A stretch of 60,849 nucleotides of DNA from Bryobacteraceae bacterium CoA2 C42 (GTDB taxonomy: Bacteria > Acidobacteriota > Terriglobia > Bryobacterales > Bryobacteraceae), in assembly GCA_019931245.1 (NCBI GenBank), contig JAINDL010000020.1:1-60849 (forward strand), in the 5' to 3' direction. Position numbers and translations under genes: made by a program. Shown in pieces: positions 28,776-38,898 of this stretch (the first letter of the stretch is position 1; each line of letters opens with the position of its first letter). Below the pieces are notes generated by a model. That model saw only the letters and a program-made list of their open reading frames with translations, did no database searches and was not told the DNA's origin.

Positions 28776-29887
28776 CCGCGCCGGCCGTCTTGCCCGTCCG
28801 TTTCCACACGAGAAAGGCGTGAATCAGCTCCCGCAGGTCCCCATCGAGCACACGTTCCACGTCGCCGATCGCCTTCTTCGTCCGGTGGTCTTTAATCATC
28901 CGGTACGGCGCCATCACGTAGCTGCGGATCTGGCTGCCGAAGTTGATCTCCATCTTCGAGTCTTCGACCTTCCGCTCCTCCACCCGCCGCTTGGCCAACT
29001 CATGCTCGTACAGCCGCGCCTTCATCTGCTTCAGGGCGCTCGCCCGATTTTTATGCTGGCTCCGCTCGTTTTGACACTGCACCACGATGCCCGTCGGGAT
29101 GTGCGTCATCCGCACGGCGGATTCGGTCCGGTTCACATGCTGTCCGCCCGCCCCGCTCGCCCGGAACACATCCACCTTCAGATCATCCGGCTTCACTTCG
29201 ATGTTTATGTCGTCATCCACCAGCGGAATCACAAACACGCTCGCAAATGAAGTGTGCCGCCGCGCCGCCGAATCAAAAGGTGAAATGCGCACCAGCCGGT
29301 GCACCCCAATCTCGCTCTGCAGCAACCCGTAGACGTTCTCGCCTTCAATCTCCACGGTCGCCGATTTAATTCCGGCGCCTTCGCCCTCCAGCCGGTCCGT
29401 CAGCTCGCACCGAAAACCATTCCGTTCCGCCCATCGCAAGAACATCCGCAGCAGCATCTCGGCCCAATCCTGGCTCTCGGTTCCGCCCGCCCCCGGATGC
29501 ACAGTCAAAATCGCACTCCGGTGGTCGTTCTCCCCGCTCAGCAGCATGCCGGTCTCGAGCACCTCGAGCCGCGCCGCCAGCTTTTTCAGCTCCTGCGCAA
29601 TCTCGCCGGACACCGCCTCGCCCTCGCGGCCCAGCTCAAACAGCGTCTCGATCTCCTCGGTCAGCCCCAGCACTTCGAAATCGTCAGATACGGCTTTTTC
29701 CAGCCGCTTCCGCTCCTGCATCACCCGCTGACTCGTCTCCGGCGAGTTCCAAAACCCCGGATCGGCAATCTGCTCTTCGGTCGATTCCAACTGCTTCCGC
29801 TTCGTTGGAGCGTCAAAGATAGCTCCGCACAGCAAGGGCCTGCTGGCGGAGCGGGTTATACTCCCGTTCTAATTCCTCTAGGGTCAT
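28756..29887 (-). CDS. prfB: Peptide chain release factor 2, made by programmed +1 frameshift
   Basis: RF2 recognises UGA and UAA. The main frame has SPFDS (stop-codon reading SPF tripeptide) and GAGGQHVNRTESAVR (GGQ peptidyl hydrolysis loop). The gene begins with a 24-codon zero frame: ATG at 29885-29887 (MTLEELEREYNPLRQQ...SYL) ending in CTT TGA. A +1 shift at CTT-TGA-C (29812-29818) continues as DAPTKRKQLE in the main frame, giving 376 residues in total. A GGAGC sequence lies three bases before the CTT, in the place of the internal Shine-Dalgarno stimulator. RF2 thus limits its own synthesis. It is seven bases after the phosphatase-like gene and overlaps sua5. Confidence 0.96.
29812..29825 (-). 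promoter_or_regulatory. prfB autoregulatory frameshift site
   Basis: On the minus strand: GGAGC TAT CTT TGA C. The stop TGA occupies 29813-29815. The slippery CTT, the poor-context UGA followed by C, and the SD-like GGAG three bases upstream match the conserved RF2 recoding signal. Confidence 0.94.
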
Positions 29888-29893
29888 CAGCTT

Positions 29894-30349
29894 CTATTTT
29901 AGCCTCTCCCGCAGCCCGGACTCCAGACCCGGATTCTTCATCCCCGCCTTCTTCGCCTCCGCCACCGCGCTCTCCACCGCCAGACCCTTCTTTTTCGCCT
30001 GGTACAACCCCCACACATAACCAACCCGATTCGAAGAAGCGCAATGCAGCAGCACCTTCGCGTTCGGCTTCGCCTCGCCCAACAGCTTCATCACCCCCGC
30101 CAACTCATCGTCCTTCGGGGGCGTCGACCCGAACGGCACCTGCACGTACCGCATGCCCGCCGTCTCCACAATCGCCCGCTCATCCAGCCCCAGCTTCTGC
30201 ATCTCCTCCGGCGTTCGCAGATTCACCACCACCTTCACCCCGGCCGCCGCATAACCTGCCAGCGCCTCCGCCGTCGGCTGTCCCGCAAAGATAACATCCT
30301 GAGCCACACCCGCTCCCAACGCCGCGAAAAACAGGATCAGTGTCCGCAT
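29894..30349 (-). CDS. Secreted dual-specificity phosphatase-like protein (DUF442 type)
   Basis: A 151-residue protein with a signal peptide (MRTLILFFAALGAGVAQ). The body follows the DSP/beta-lactamase-hydrolase-like (BLH, DUF442) pattern: IFAGQPTAEALAGYAAAGVKVVVNLR, then the Cys phosphatase loop HCASSNRVG (HCx5R) and WGLYQAKKKGL. It could hydrolyse phosphate esters in the periplasm. A general acid Asp is plausible in PPKDDEL. It is the first gene of the run leading to prfB, sua5 and the MFS gene, and is divergent from glnS. Confidence 0.82.
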   Translation of the reverse strand: MRTLILFFAALGAGVAQDVIFAGQPTAEALAGYAAAGVKVVVNLRTPEEMQKLGLDERAIVETAGMRYVQVPFGSTPPKDDELAGVMKLLGEAKPNAKVLLHCASSNRVGYVWGLYQAKKKGLAVESAVAEAKKAGMKNPGLESGLRERLK

Positions 30350-30411
30350 ACCCCAATTCTGTCACAGCCCCAAACTCCCCAGGCCGCGCCCGAATCACGG
30401 ATAATTAAAGG

Positions 30412-32106
30412 ATGTCTTCCGAGGGTAACCCCGAGGCCGCCCGGCCATCCAACTTCATCCGCGACATCATCATCGAAGATCTCAAAAACGGCAAGAACGG
30501 CGGCCGTGTCCACACCCGGTTCCCCCCCGAACCCAACGGCTATCTCCACATCGGACACGCCAAATCCATCTGCCTCAACTTCGGCCTCGCCCGCGAGTTC
30601 AACGGCCAGTGCAACCTCCGCTTCGACGATACCAACCCCGCCAAAGAGGAAACCGAGTACGTCAACTCCATCATGGAAGACGTCCGCTGGATGGGTTTTG
30701 AATGGGACGCCCTCTTCTACGCCTCCGACTACTTCGACCAGCTTTACGCCTGGGCCGTCCAGCTTATTAAGGACGGAAAAGCCTACGTCTGCGACCTCAC
30801 CGCCGAACAGGTCCGCGCCACCCGCGGCACCACCACCGAACCCGGCGCCCCCAGCCCCTACCGCGACCGTTCCGTCGCCGAGAACCTCGACCTGTTCGAA
30901 CGCATGCGCGCCGGCGAGTTCGCCGATGGCGCCCGCACCCTCCGCACCAAAATCGACATGGCCTCGCCCAACTTCAACATGCGCGATCCGGTCATGTACC
31001 GCATCCTCCACGCCGAACACCACCGCACCGGCGACAAGTGGTGCATCTACCCGATGTACGACTACGCTCACGGCGAAAGCGACTCCATCGAAGGCATCAC
31101 CCACTCCATCTGCACCCTCGAGTTCGAGGATCACCGCCCCCTCTACGACTGGTACGTCGAAAACCTCGGCATCCACCATCCCCAGCAGATCGAGTTCGAC
31201 CGCCTCAACCTCACCAACACCCTCCTCAGCAAACGCAAGCTCCTGCTCCTCGTCCAGAAAGGCTACGTCTCGGGCTGGGACGACCCCCGCATGCCCACCC
31301 TCTCCGGCATGCGCCGCCGCGGCTACACCCCGGAAGCCATCCGCAACTTCTGCGCTAATATCGGCGTCTCGAAAACCAATGGCGTCATCGAATTCGGCCT
31401 CCTCGAACATTTCCTCCGCGAGGACCTCAACCGCCGCGCCCGCCGCGCCATGGCCGTGCTCGAACCTCTCAAGGTCGTCATCACCAACTACCCCGACGGA
31501 CAAGTCGAATATCTCGAAGCCATCAACAATCCGGAGGACGAATCCGCCGGCGTCCGCCAAGTCCCGTTCTCTAAGGTACTCTACATCGAACAAGACGACT
31601 TCCGCGAGGTGCCGCCCAAGAAGTACTACCGCCTCTCCCCCGGCTCCGAAGTCCGCCTCCGCTACGCCTACTTCATCCGCTGCACCGCCGTCCTCAAAAA
31701 CGACGCCGGCGACGTGGTCGAAATTCACTGCACCTACGACCCTGCGTCCAAGGGCGGCAACTCGCCCGATGGCCGCAAAGTGAAATCCACCATCCACTGG
31801 CTCTCCGCCGACCACGCCGTCGACTGCGAAGCCCGCCTCTACGACCAGCTAATGCTCGAAACTACCGGCGAAGAGTCCGCCGACTCGGATTTCACCTCCC
31901 AGCTGAACCCCGCTTCGCTCATCCTCCCAGCCCATGCCAAAGTCGAACCCAGCGTCGCCCACGCACCCGCCGGCGCCAAGTACCAGTTCGAACGCGTAGG
32001 CTATTTCTGCGTCGACAAAGACACGACGCCCTCGCGACCCGTCTTCAACCGCACGGTTAAGCTCCGTGACTCCTGGGCAAAAATCGACAAGGCCCAAAAC
32101 ACCTAG
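30412..32106 (+). CDS. glnS: Glutaminyl-tRNA synthetase
   Basis: A 564-residue class I synthetase charging tRNA-Gln. The HIGH motif is in [15 protein letters not shown], the GlnRS-specific [12 protein letters not shown] follows, then [30 protein letters not shown] and the KMSKS equivalent LLSKRKL. The C-terminal half has the two beta-barrel anticodon-binding domains, with RCTAVLKND and [15 protein letters not shown]. The presence of GlnRS suggests this organism does not depend only on the GatCAB route for Gln-tRNA. AAAGG lies directly against the ATG, closer than usual. Confidence 0.97.
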   Translation: MSSEGNPEAARPSNFIRDIIIEDLKNGKNGGRVHTRFPPEPNGYLHIGHAKSICLNFGLAREFNGQCNLRFDDTNPAKEETEYVNSIMEDVRWMGFEWDALFYASDYFDQLYAWAVQLIKDGKAYVCDLTAEQVRATRGTTTEPGAPSPYRDRSVAENLDLFERMRAGEFADGARTLRTKIDMASPNFNMRDPVMYRILHAEHHRTGDKWCIYPMYDYAHGESDSIEGITHSICTLEFEDHRPLYDWYVENLGIHHPQQIEFDRLNLTNTLLSKRKLLLLVQKGYVSGWDDPRMPTLSGMRRRGYTPEAIRNFCANIGVSKTNGVIEFGLLEHFLREDLNRRARRAMAVLEPLKVVITNYPDGQVEYLEAINNPEDESAGVRQVPFSKVLYIEQDDFREVPPKKYYRLSPGSEVRLRYAYFIRCTAVLKNDAGDVVEIHCTYDPASKGGNSPDGRKVKSTIHWLSADHAVDCEARLYDQLMLETTGEESADSDFTSQLNPASLILPAHAKVEPSVAHAPAGAKYQFERVGYFCVDKDTTPSRPVFNRTVKLRDSWAKIDKAQNT

Positions 32107-32109
32107 CCC

Positions 32110-32739
32110 CTACTCCTTCACCAGCTCCCGAAACCGCCGCAACACCTTCTTTACGTAATCCCGCGTCTCCCGGTACGGTGGAATGCCGCCGTACCGGTCC
32201 ACGGCCCCCTCCCCCGCGTTATACGCCGCCAGAGCCAGCGCCAAACCGTTCCGGCGTCCATCATACTTGCTCACCAGGATGTCGAGCAACCGCGCACCCC
32301 CCTCCACATTCTGCACCGGGTCGTGCGCGTTAACCCCCAAATGCCGCGCCGTCTGCGGCATCAGCTGCATCAACCCGATCGCCCCCACCCGGCTCCGCGC
32401 CCGCACCTGATAGCCCGACTCCACCTCCATTACCGCTTGAATCAATTCCGGTCGCAGATTATGCTTTCCCGCGTTCGGTACAATCAATCGGGCCACCGGC
32501 TCGGGAACCTCCTTGCCTACCGAACCCTGCACCACCATCGGCTCCGGGGGCGGCGCCACCTCCGAAGCGGCAATCACCAGCGAATCCCCGCCGGACCGCA
32601 CGAACAGGCTCTCCCCCTCCCGTATCAGGCTCTCGTAGCCAATGCGCTGCCCATTCTTGAGCAGCAGGACGCTCGACGACGCGCCCTCCCCGGCCGCGCC
32701 CATGGCCAGCACCCCCACCAACCCCACAACTCGCAGCAT
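32110..32739 (-). CDS. Lytic transglycosylase, SLT domain
   Basis: A 209-residue secreted protein with a signal peptide (MLRVVGLVGVLAMGAAGEG). The N-terminal part has a short beta-rich segment (LLLKNGQRIGYESLI). The SLT/GEWL domain begins near residue 90: AVMEVESGYQVRARSRVGAIGLMQLMPQTARHLGV (catalytic Glu in MEVES) and ALAAYNAGEGAVDRYGGIPPYRETRDYVKKV. It would cleave the MurNAc-GlcNAc bond of peptidoglycan to form 1,6-anhydro ends. It converges on glnS with three bases between stops. Confidence 0.93.
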   Translation of the reverse strand: MLRVVGLVGVLAMGAAGEGASSSVLLLKNGQRIGYESLIREGESLFVRSGGDSLVIAASEVAPPPEPMVVQGSVGKEVPEPVARLIVPNAGKHNLRPELIQAVMEVESGYQVRARSRVGAIGLMQLMPQTARHLGVNAHDPVQNVEGGARLLDILVSKYDGRRNGLALALAAYNAGEGAVDRYGGIPPYRETRDYVKKVLRRFRELVKE

Positions 32740-32787
32740 AGATCCATCATCACCGCCCGTAGCCGAAACGTAAATCAGCCAAACACC

Positions 32788-34317
32788 TTATCGTCGCCAC
32801 CGCCGTACCCAACCCACTGTCCCAAAAACAAACAACGCCAGCCCCCCACCCCAGTACTCGGATACCGGCCTGTCCTCTATTTCCACGCGGTGCACGCTCC
32901 GCTCCACCACCGCCGCCCCCATCGCCCCGAACCCCTCCAACAACCTACCCGATTCTACGCCGTGCGGTACCGCTAACAGCACCCCGTCCATCCTGCCGCA
33001 CGCCGCACACCCGGCGCCCCACCCACCACCAGCGCCTCTTCCCCCGCCGACACCGCGCCCTCCGCCACCCAGCGGTTCACTTCTTCTCGAGAGTCCGCCG
33101 CGCGCACCCGGCGCACCGCCCCCGCCCGCGACAGCGCCGCCGGAATCCGGAACACCCGCAAGCCGCTCACACTATCCGCCACCTTCCCTAACCCCGGCCG
33201 CGGCGCCTCACAAGCCACGAAGAACTTCAAGCCAGACAGATGCTGCATCCGCGGCCGCCACGTCTCCCACTCGAGGAGATTCTCCGTCACACTCGCCGCA
33301 AAGCCCTGCCGCGTTGCAATCCCGTGCCAATCCCCGACTCGGAACCCCTACCCGCACCGCCCCGAGGCCCGCAAAAAACCCCGGTATCGCCGTGGTGATA
33401 CAGCCCGTCCAAATGTCCCGGCACCTTCTCCCGGCTCAAGCGGTTCGCCATCCCCATCGGAACCGCGCTCCCCCACTCCATCATCGCCCCCGCCAGACCC
33501 CCACACCCGCGCCTTCCCAAACACAGGCGCCACCCCCCTGCCGCACACCCAAAACCGGCGGAAAAAAACCCAAAACCCCCAAGAGTGGGTCAATATGCAC
33601 ACGCGGCCGCTGCGTCACCAGCCCCGCCGCCGCGTCCAACCTCCCCGCAACCCGCTCAGGCACAAAGTACGGGATGGCTTCGTTCCACCGCAGCGGCTCC
33701 GCCGCACCCGCAGGCCGTTGTCCGAGCGCGGCATACTCGAGCGCCGGTTAACTCTGCCCCACCCCCGCCCACGCCGCCAGATACACCGTCGTTGCGAAAA
33801 CCGGCGCCTCGTGGTGCCCGACCGACCACGTCACCCCAACCAGCGCCCCCCGATACCGCCGCGCTAAACTCCGGTCGCCTCCGCCACACCACCTGAAACA
33901 GAAACAAATTTACCAGCGGCAGCCACTCCGCCCTGTTCCCAATCTACGGCCACTCCGTACTCGCGACAAAACCGCGCAACGAAACCGTCAACCCCCAAAC
34001 ACCGCAGCACCAGATCCCGGTGTACCGTTGTCACACTCCACTTCCCCTCTTGTGACGGCGCCAGGCCCAAAAGCCAGGTCCCCGGATACGCCATCCCGCT
34101 CAGCTGCCCCAAAAGCGGCTGCCCCATCCATTTTATAAGGATCCCAAAGCGGCATCTCCAAGTGCAGCCACTCCCCAGCCTGCCTATGCAGACGGGGAAA
34201 ACCCTAGTTGGCCGGGTCGGGACTGTCGAACACAGAGTACCGACCCGTCAGCGTCAAACGCCAATAGAAACCCATACAAAGCAACAGCAGACCCAACGGC
34301 GCCGCACATCGTCTCAT
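32788..34317 (-). pseudogene. Disrupted YfhO-family membrane protein gene
   Basis: The minus strand holds scattered pieces of one gene. It opens at ATG 34317 (MRRCAAPLGLLLLCMGFYW, RYSVFDSPDPAN) and hits TAG at 34204-34206, then PLWDPYKMG; after a frame change GQPLLGQLSGMAYPGTWLLGL; after another, TWSVGHHEAPVFATTVYLAAW, TAA at 33748-33750, then PALEYAALGQRP and WNEAIPYFVPE; later HLSGLKFFVACEAP, GLRVFRIPAAL; and a last segment VSEYWGGGLALFVFGTVGW ending at 32788. The order and wording match YfhO/DUF-type multi-TM proteins linked to surface-glycan glycosylation. Those are normally about 750-850 residues; this locus could encode about 510, so internal sequence is also lost. Confidence 0.82.
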
Positions 34318-34394
34318 GGAGATCCGTTTCACTCCATCGAGTCCCGCTCTCCAAGTGGCCCCTCAATTGCACAAATACCCTCAAACCAACCTAT

Positions 34395-35498
34395 ATGAAC
34401 ATCGCCATTACGCCAACCCAACTGCACGAACTCCTTGCGCCCCAAGCCGGCCCCTGCCTCTCCCTTTACCTCCCCACCCACCGCCACCATCCCGAAAACC
34501 AGCAGGACCCCATCCGCTATAAAAATCTGGTCCGCCAACTCGAATCCGCCCTCGCCACCCAATACCCCCAAGCGGATGCCCGCGCCCTCCTCGACCCCTT
34601 CTTCGCCCTCACCACCAACGCGCCCTTCTGGGCCCACACCTGGGACGGCCTCGCCGTCCTCGGCAGCCCCACCAGCTTCCGCACCATCAAACTCCAACGG
34701 CCCGTGCCCACCGTCGCTACGGTCGCCACCACCTTCCACCTAAAGCCGCTCCTCCGCATCCAGCAGTCCGCTGAACGCTACCAGGTCCTCGCTCTCAGCC
34801 GCCGAGAAATCCGCCTGTATGACGGCAACCGCGACCAGCTCGACGAAGTCACCCTGGCCCCCGGCGTCCCCGCCAATATCAAGGAAGCCCTCGGCGACGA
34901 ACTCACCGAACCCCACGAAACCGTCGCCTCCCACGGCGGGGCCGCCCTCGGCTCCCAAATGCGCCACACCCAGGGAACCAAAGCCGACGAAGTCGACGTG
35001 GACGAACAACGCTTCTTCCGCGCTGTCGACCGCGCTATCCTCGAACACCACTCCCGCCCCGCCAACGTTCCCCTCATCCTCGCCGCCCTTACCCAGTACC
35101 ACACGCCCTTCCGCCACGTGAGCCACAACCCCCACCTCTACCCCCACGGCATCGAAGCCGACCCCTGGGCCCTCACCACCGCCGACCTCTGCCAGCGCGC
35201 CTGGAAGGTCATCGAACCCGAATTCCGCGCCAAGCTCAAAAGCCACGCCGAAGCCTACGGCGCCGCCCACGCCCGCGCCCTCGCCTCCGACGATTACCAG
35301 TACGTCGCCGATGCCGCAGCCGCCTCCCGCGTCCAAACCCTCCTCGTTGAAGCGGACCGCACCATCCTCGGCCTCAACGGCGACGACCTGCTCGACGATC
35401 TCGCCGAACTCGTCCTCCAACGCGGCGGACACGTTGTCGTCGTCCCGGCCGCCGACATGCCCACCAGCACCGGCCTCGCCGCCACCTTCCGCTTCTAA
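34395..35498 (+). CDS. baeRF3-like protein (bacterial release-factor eRF1-related family)
   Basis: A 367-residue cytosolic protein. LLAPQAGPCLSLYLPTHR near the start, the middle LALSRREIRLYDGN, and the end ADRTILGLNGDDLLDDLAELVLQRGGHVVVVP fit the baeRF family, bacterial relatives of archaeal/eukaryotic eRF1 domains 2-3 and of the ribosome-rescue factor Pelota. No GGQ loop is seen. The function is unknown; ribosome-associated stress roles are proposed for the family. It is preceded by the YfhO pseudogene and converges on the phosphoesterase gene, the two stop codons overlapping in CTAA. Confidence 0.8.
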   Translation: MNIAITPTQLHELLAPQAGPCLSLYLPTHRHHPENQQDPIRYKNLVRQLESALATQYPQADARALLDPFFALTTNAPFWAHTWDGLAVLGSPTSFRTIKLQRPVPTVATVATTFHLKPLLRIQQSAERYQVLALSRREIRLYDGNRDQLDEVTLAPGVPANIKEALGDELTEPHETVASHGGAALGSQMRHTQGTKADEVDVDEQRFFRAVDRAILEHHSRPANVPLILAALTQYHTPFRHVSHNPHLYPHGIEADPWALTTADLCQRAWKVIEPEFRAKLKSHAEAYGAAHARALASDDYQYVADAAAASRVQTLLVEADRTILGLNGDDLLDDLAELVLQRGGHVVVVPAADMPTSTGLAATFRF

Positions 35499-36103
35499 AC
35501 CGTCAGCTTCGCCAGGTCAAGCAGATAGCCCCGCCTACCCGCGTTCACGCCGCGGGTAGGGCCCATGTCGCACTCCACCCCCTCGGTCTCGTGGATATGG
35601 CCGCTAAAGAACCGCACCGGAGCGTGCGTCTCAATAAACTTCCGTATCGCCGGACTCCCGAAGTGCGCCCCCTCCTTCACCCCGTCCAGCGGCGTATCCT
35701 TCGGTGGACAGTGGCAGATCAACACCAACGGCTGCAGCCCCGCGAAGGCCTCCAGCCGCTGACCCAACTCCTCCTCGCTATACTCGCCCGGGGTGTTGAA
35801 CGGCGTCCGGTTCGAATACCCCAAACCCGCCACCTGCACCCCGCCCATCGCCACCGCTTTTCCGTGCAGCGCCGTAAACCCGAACCGTGCGCAAAACGCC
35901 GCAATCTCGGCCTCCGACTCATGATTGCCCGGTAGCACGTACATCCGCTCCGCCCGCGCCTTCAGAATCTCCCCCATCGCGTCCAGGCCCCGCGCCCAGC
36001 TCACCAAGTCCCCGGCGCAGACATACGCATCGGCCTCGGTCGCCATCAACCGCTCAAGCGCCCGCTTGTCGTTATGGATGTCAGAGAAAACGAGCAGCTT
36101 CAC
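35495..36103 (-). CDS. Calcineurin-like metallophosphoesterase
   Basis: A 202-residue two-metal phosphoesterase. All motifs are present: FSDIHND (motif I), CAGDLVSW (II), LPGNHES (III), ICHCPP (IV) and FSGHIHE (V). It resembles the YfcE/archaeal phosphodiesterase group. The natural substrate cannot be told. The start ATG overlaps the speA stop by four bases, so it is cotranslated with arginine decarboxylase. Confidence 0.9.
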   Translation of the reverse strand: MKLLVFSDIHNDKRALERLMATEADAYVCAGDLVSWARGLDAMGEILKARAERMYVLPGNHESEAEIAAFCARFGFTALHGKAVAMGGVQVAGLGYSNRTPFNTPGEYSEEELGQRLEAFAGLQPLVLICHCPPKDTPLDGVKEGAHFGSPAIRKFIETHAPVRFFSGHIHETEGVECDMGPTRGVNAGRRGYLLDLAKLTV

Positions 36104-38040
36104 CCTTCCACCGACTCCAGATACGTGTACCCGTGAATGCCGTCCTCGTAGAACCGCAGCATCCGCCCGGCCTCTTCGTAGCCCAGCTTACCCTCGCGGA
36201 CGGCCTTCTCTACGTCCTTCCGGAAGGCTTCAATCAACGCCTTGGCGCTGAACTGGACATAGTCCAGCACCTCCCGCACCGTATCGCCGTTAATTACGTG
36301 GTCCAGAATAATCTCGCCCGCACCGCTCAGCTGCACGTGCACCGCATTCGTATCGCCCAGCAGGTTATGCAGGTCGCCTAAGATCTCCTGGTACGCCCCC
36401 ACGAGAAACGCTCCCAAATAGTACATCTCCCCGCCCTGAAACTCGTGCAGCGGCAGCGTGTTCTTCACGTCCCGTCGATCGATGAAGCGGTCGATCTTGC
36501 CGTCCGAGTCGCACGATATATCCCCCAACACGCCATAATGCGTCGGGCATTGCTCCAGCCGATGAATCGGCATCACCGGAAACAGCTGCTTGATCGCCCA
36601 GCTGTCCGGCATGCTCTGAAACAGCGAGAAGTTACAGAAGTAGGTGTCGGAAAGCATGCTTTCGAGCCCCTCCAACTCCTCCGGCAGGTACTCCAGCTCC
36701 TTTGAAAGCTTCAAAATCCGCCGACAGATCGCCCAGTACAGGTTCTCCGCCAAACTCCGCTGCGCCAGCGGCAAATATCCCAGGCTGAACAGATGCAGCG
36801 CGGAATCGAGCGCTCCCTGCGCATCATGAAACGATTCGAGCAGATTCTTGGCCGAAATACTCCGAAATGTCTGGTGCAGGTCGATCAGCGGCTGCTCACT
36901 CTCCTCAGAGATCTCGTTCGGAATCGCCTCTTCGCCGAACCCGCTCACCCCCAGCACATTGAAAATCAGCATCGAATGGTAAGCCGCCACCGCCCGCCCA
37001 CTCTCGCTGATGATCGTGGGATGCGCCACTTCGGCCTCATCGCAGACGTTCTGAATGTGGTACACCACGTCGTTGGCGTACTCCTGCAGCGTATAGTTCA
37101 CGCTCGATTCAAAGTCCGTCTGCGACCCGTCGTAGTCAATCCCCAGCCCGCCGCCCACGTCGATGTACTCGAGGCCAGCCCCACTCTTCACCATCTCGGT
37201 GTAGATCCGCGCGGCCTCAATCACGGCGCCCTTAATCTGCCGGATATTCGTAATCTGGCTGCCAAGATGAAAGTGCACCAGCTTCAGGCAATCCGCCATC
37301 CCCTCGGCCCGCAACTGTTCGAGCGCGCGCAGCGCCTCGGAAACCGTCAAACCAAACTTCGACCGGTATCCGCCCGAACTCTTCCACCGCCCGCTGCCCC
37401 GGCTCGCCAGCTTCAGCCGGATCCCGATCGACGGCCGCACCCCCAGCAACCTCGCGTGCTTCAAAATCAGGTTCAGCTCGGTGTATTTCTCCACTACCGG
37501 CGTAATGTTGCGGCCAATCTTCCGCGCCATCATCGCCAGTTCAATGTACTCATCGTCCTTGAACCCGTTGCACAGAATCGGCGTCTCGTTGTCGGCAATC
37601 GCCATCACGGCCATCAGCTCCGGCTTCGAACCCGCCTCCAACCCGTAACCAAACGGCCGGCCGTACTCGAAAACCTCTTCCACCACCTGCCGCTGCTGAT
37701 TCACCTTGATCGGAAACACGCACCGGTAGTCACCCTTGTAGCTGTGCTCGTTAATCGCCGTCCGGAAAGCGGTGTGCAAATCCGCCAGCCGGTTCTGCAG
37801 AATCTCGCCAAAACGGATCAGAATCGGCGGGTTGATCCCCCGCATCACCAGCGTGTCCACCAGCTGCTTCAGGTCCACGCTGCGGCCGGCGTCTTTGTTC
37901 GGATGGACACACACGTGCCCGTTGGCGCCCACGGAGAAATAACCCTTCCCCCACGCCGCTACGTCATACATCTCCGCCGCATCCGCCGTCGTCCAGCGTT
38001 CAGTGGGGTCTTTCCTCTTCGGGCCATCAGCGGTATTCAC
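36100..38040 (-). CDS. speA: Biosynthetic arginine decarboxylase
   Basis: A 646-residue PLP enzyme converting arginine to agmatine and CO2 for polyamine synthesis. GKGYFSVGANGHVCV near the start, FPIKVNQQRQVVEEV (PLP Lys), GLEAGSKPELM, HFHLGSQI, YIDVGGGLGIDYDGS, SESGRAVAAYHS and VGAYQEILGDLHNLLGD are the SpeA blocks. The frame stays open to 38583 but that part is the antisense of the SDR gene; the GTG at 38038-38040 (VNTADGPKRKD) gives normal length. A TTG at 38046 is a possible alternative. No agmatinase or agmatine deiminase gene lies nearby. Confidence 0.95.
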   Translation of the reverse strand: MNTADGPKRKDPTERWTTADAAEMYDVAAWGKGYFSVGANGHVCVHPNKDAGRSVDLKQLVDTLVMRGINPPILIRFGEILQNRLADLHTAFRTAINEHSYKGDYRCVFPIKVNQQRQVVEEVFEYGRPFGYGLEAGSKPELMAVMAIADNETPILCNGFKDDEYIELAMMARKIGRNITPVVEKYTELNLILKHARLLGVRPSIGIRLKLASRGSGRWKSSGGYRSKFGLTVSEALRALEQLRAEGMADCLKLVHFHLGSQITNIRQIKGAVIEAARIYTEMVKSGAGLEYIDVGGGLGIDYDGSQTDFESSVNYTLQEYANDVVYHIQNVCDEAEVAHPTIISESGRAVAAYHSMLIFNVLGVSGFGEEAIPNEISEESEQPLIDLHQTFRSISAKNLLESFHDAQGALDSALHLFSLGYLPLAQRSLAENLYWAICRRILKLSKELEYLPEELEGLESMLSDTYFCNFSLFQSMPDSWAIKQLFPVMPIHRLEQCPTHYGVLGDISCDSDGKIDRFIDRRDVKNTLPLHEFQGGEMYYLGAFLVGAYQEILGDLHNLLGDTNAVHVQLSGAGEIILDHVINGDTVREVLDYVQFSAKALIEAFRKDVEKAVREGKLGYEEAGRMLRFYEDGIHGYTYLESVEG

Positions 38041-38124
38041 GTTCAATAGTAGAGTTCCCTCGCAAAGTCTCAGTGTCCGACTATTAATCGGATGGAGCAA
38101 GCGGTTTTTCGTTACAAATAAAGG

Positions 38125-38898
38125 ATGCCTATTCAACTCTCCGGCAAGGTCGCCCTCGTCACCGGCGCAAGCAAAGGGGTCGGTCGCGGCATCGCCCTCG
38201 CACTCGCCCGTCATGGCGCCACCGTTGTCATCAACTACAACTCTGACGAATCCGGCGCCCGCGAAACCCTCGCCGCCATCGAAGCCGCCGGCGGCCGCGG
38301 CACCATCGCCCACGCCAGTGTCGCCTCCGCCGACCATATCCACCGCATGTTCGACCTCATCGAACAAACCTACGGTCGCCTCGACATTCTCGTCAACAAC
38401 GCCGGCGTCCAAACCTGGAAAGCCCTCCTCGACCTCACCGAGGCCGACTGGGACCACGTGCTCGACACCAACCTTAAAGGCACCTTCCTCTGTACCCAGC
38501 GCGCCGCCGCCCTCATGAAGGCCCAAGGCAACGGACGCATCCTCCACATCGGCTCCGGCTGCAACAAGGTCGCCTTCCCCCACCTCGTCAACTACACCGC
38601 CAGCAAGGGCGGCATCGAACAGTTCACCAAAGTCGCCGCCGTCGAACTCGGCAAATTCGGCATCACCGTCAACTGCGTCGCCCCCGGCGCCATCGAAGTT
38701 GAACGCACCAAGGAAGAGGCCGGAGATTACGCCGGCACCTGGGCCGCCGTCACCCCCCTCGCCCGCGTCGGCACCCCGGAAGATGTCGCCCGCGCCGTCC
38801 TCTTCTTCGTAAGCGACCTCGCCGACTTCGTCACCGGCCAGACCCTCTACGTCGATGGCGGCCTATTTGCGAAGCCCCACTGGCCCTATCCCGTGTAG
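38125..38898 (+). CDS. SDR-family oxidoreductase (FabG/glucose dehydrogenase-like)
   Basis: A 257-residue classical SDR. The NAD(P) loop TGASKGVGRGIA is at residues ~13-24, NNAG at ~90, a catalytic Ser in IGSGCN, and YTASKGG (Tyr/Lys). The end DFVTGQTLYVDGGL is typical. The Arg-less turn and VINYNSDE suggest NADP(H). The substrate is unknown; 3-oxoacyl-ACP or a sugar/polyol are candidates. It is divergent from speA, with AAAGG just before the ATG. Its last 36 bases overlap the 3' end of the convergent lipoprotein gene. Confidence 0.9.
   Translation: MPIQLSGKVALVTGASKGVGRGIALALARHGATVVINYNSDESGARETLAAIEAAGGRGTIAHASVASADHIHRMFDLIEQTYGRLDILVNNAGVQTWKALLDLTEADWDHVLDTNLKGTFLCTQRAAALMKAQGNGRILHIGSGCNKVAFPHLVNYTASKGGIEQFTKVAAVELGKFGITVNCVAPGAIEVERTKEEAGDYAGTWAAVTPLARVGTPEDVARAVLFFVSDLADFVTGQTLYVDGGLFAKPHWPYPV

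Noticed and set aside
38041-38583. N-terminal extension of speA to 827 residues
   Set aside because: The added part is antisense to the SDR gene and not found in SpeA; GTG at 38040 gives the usual length.
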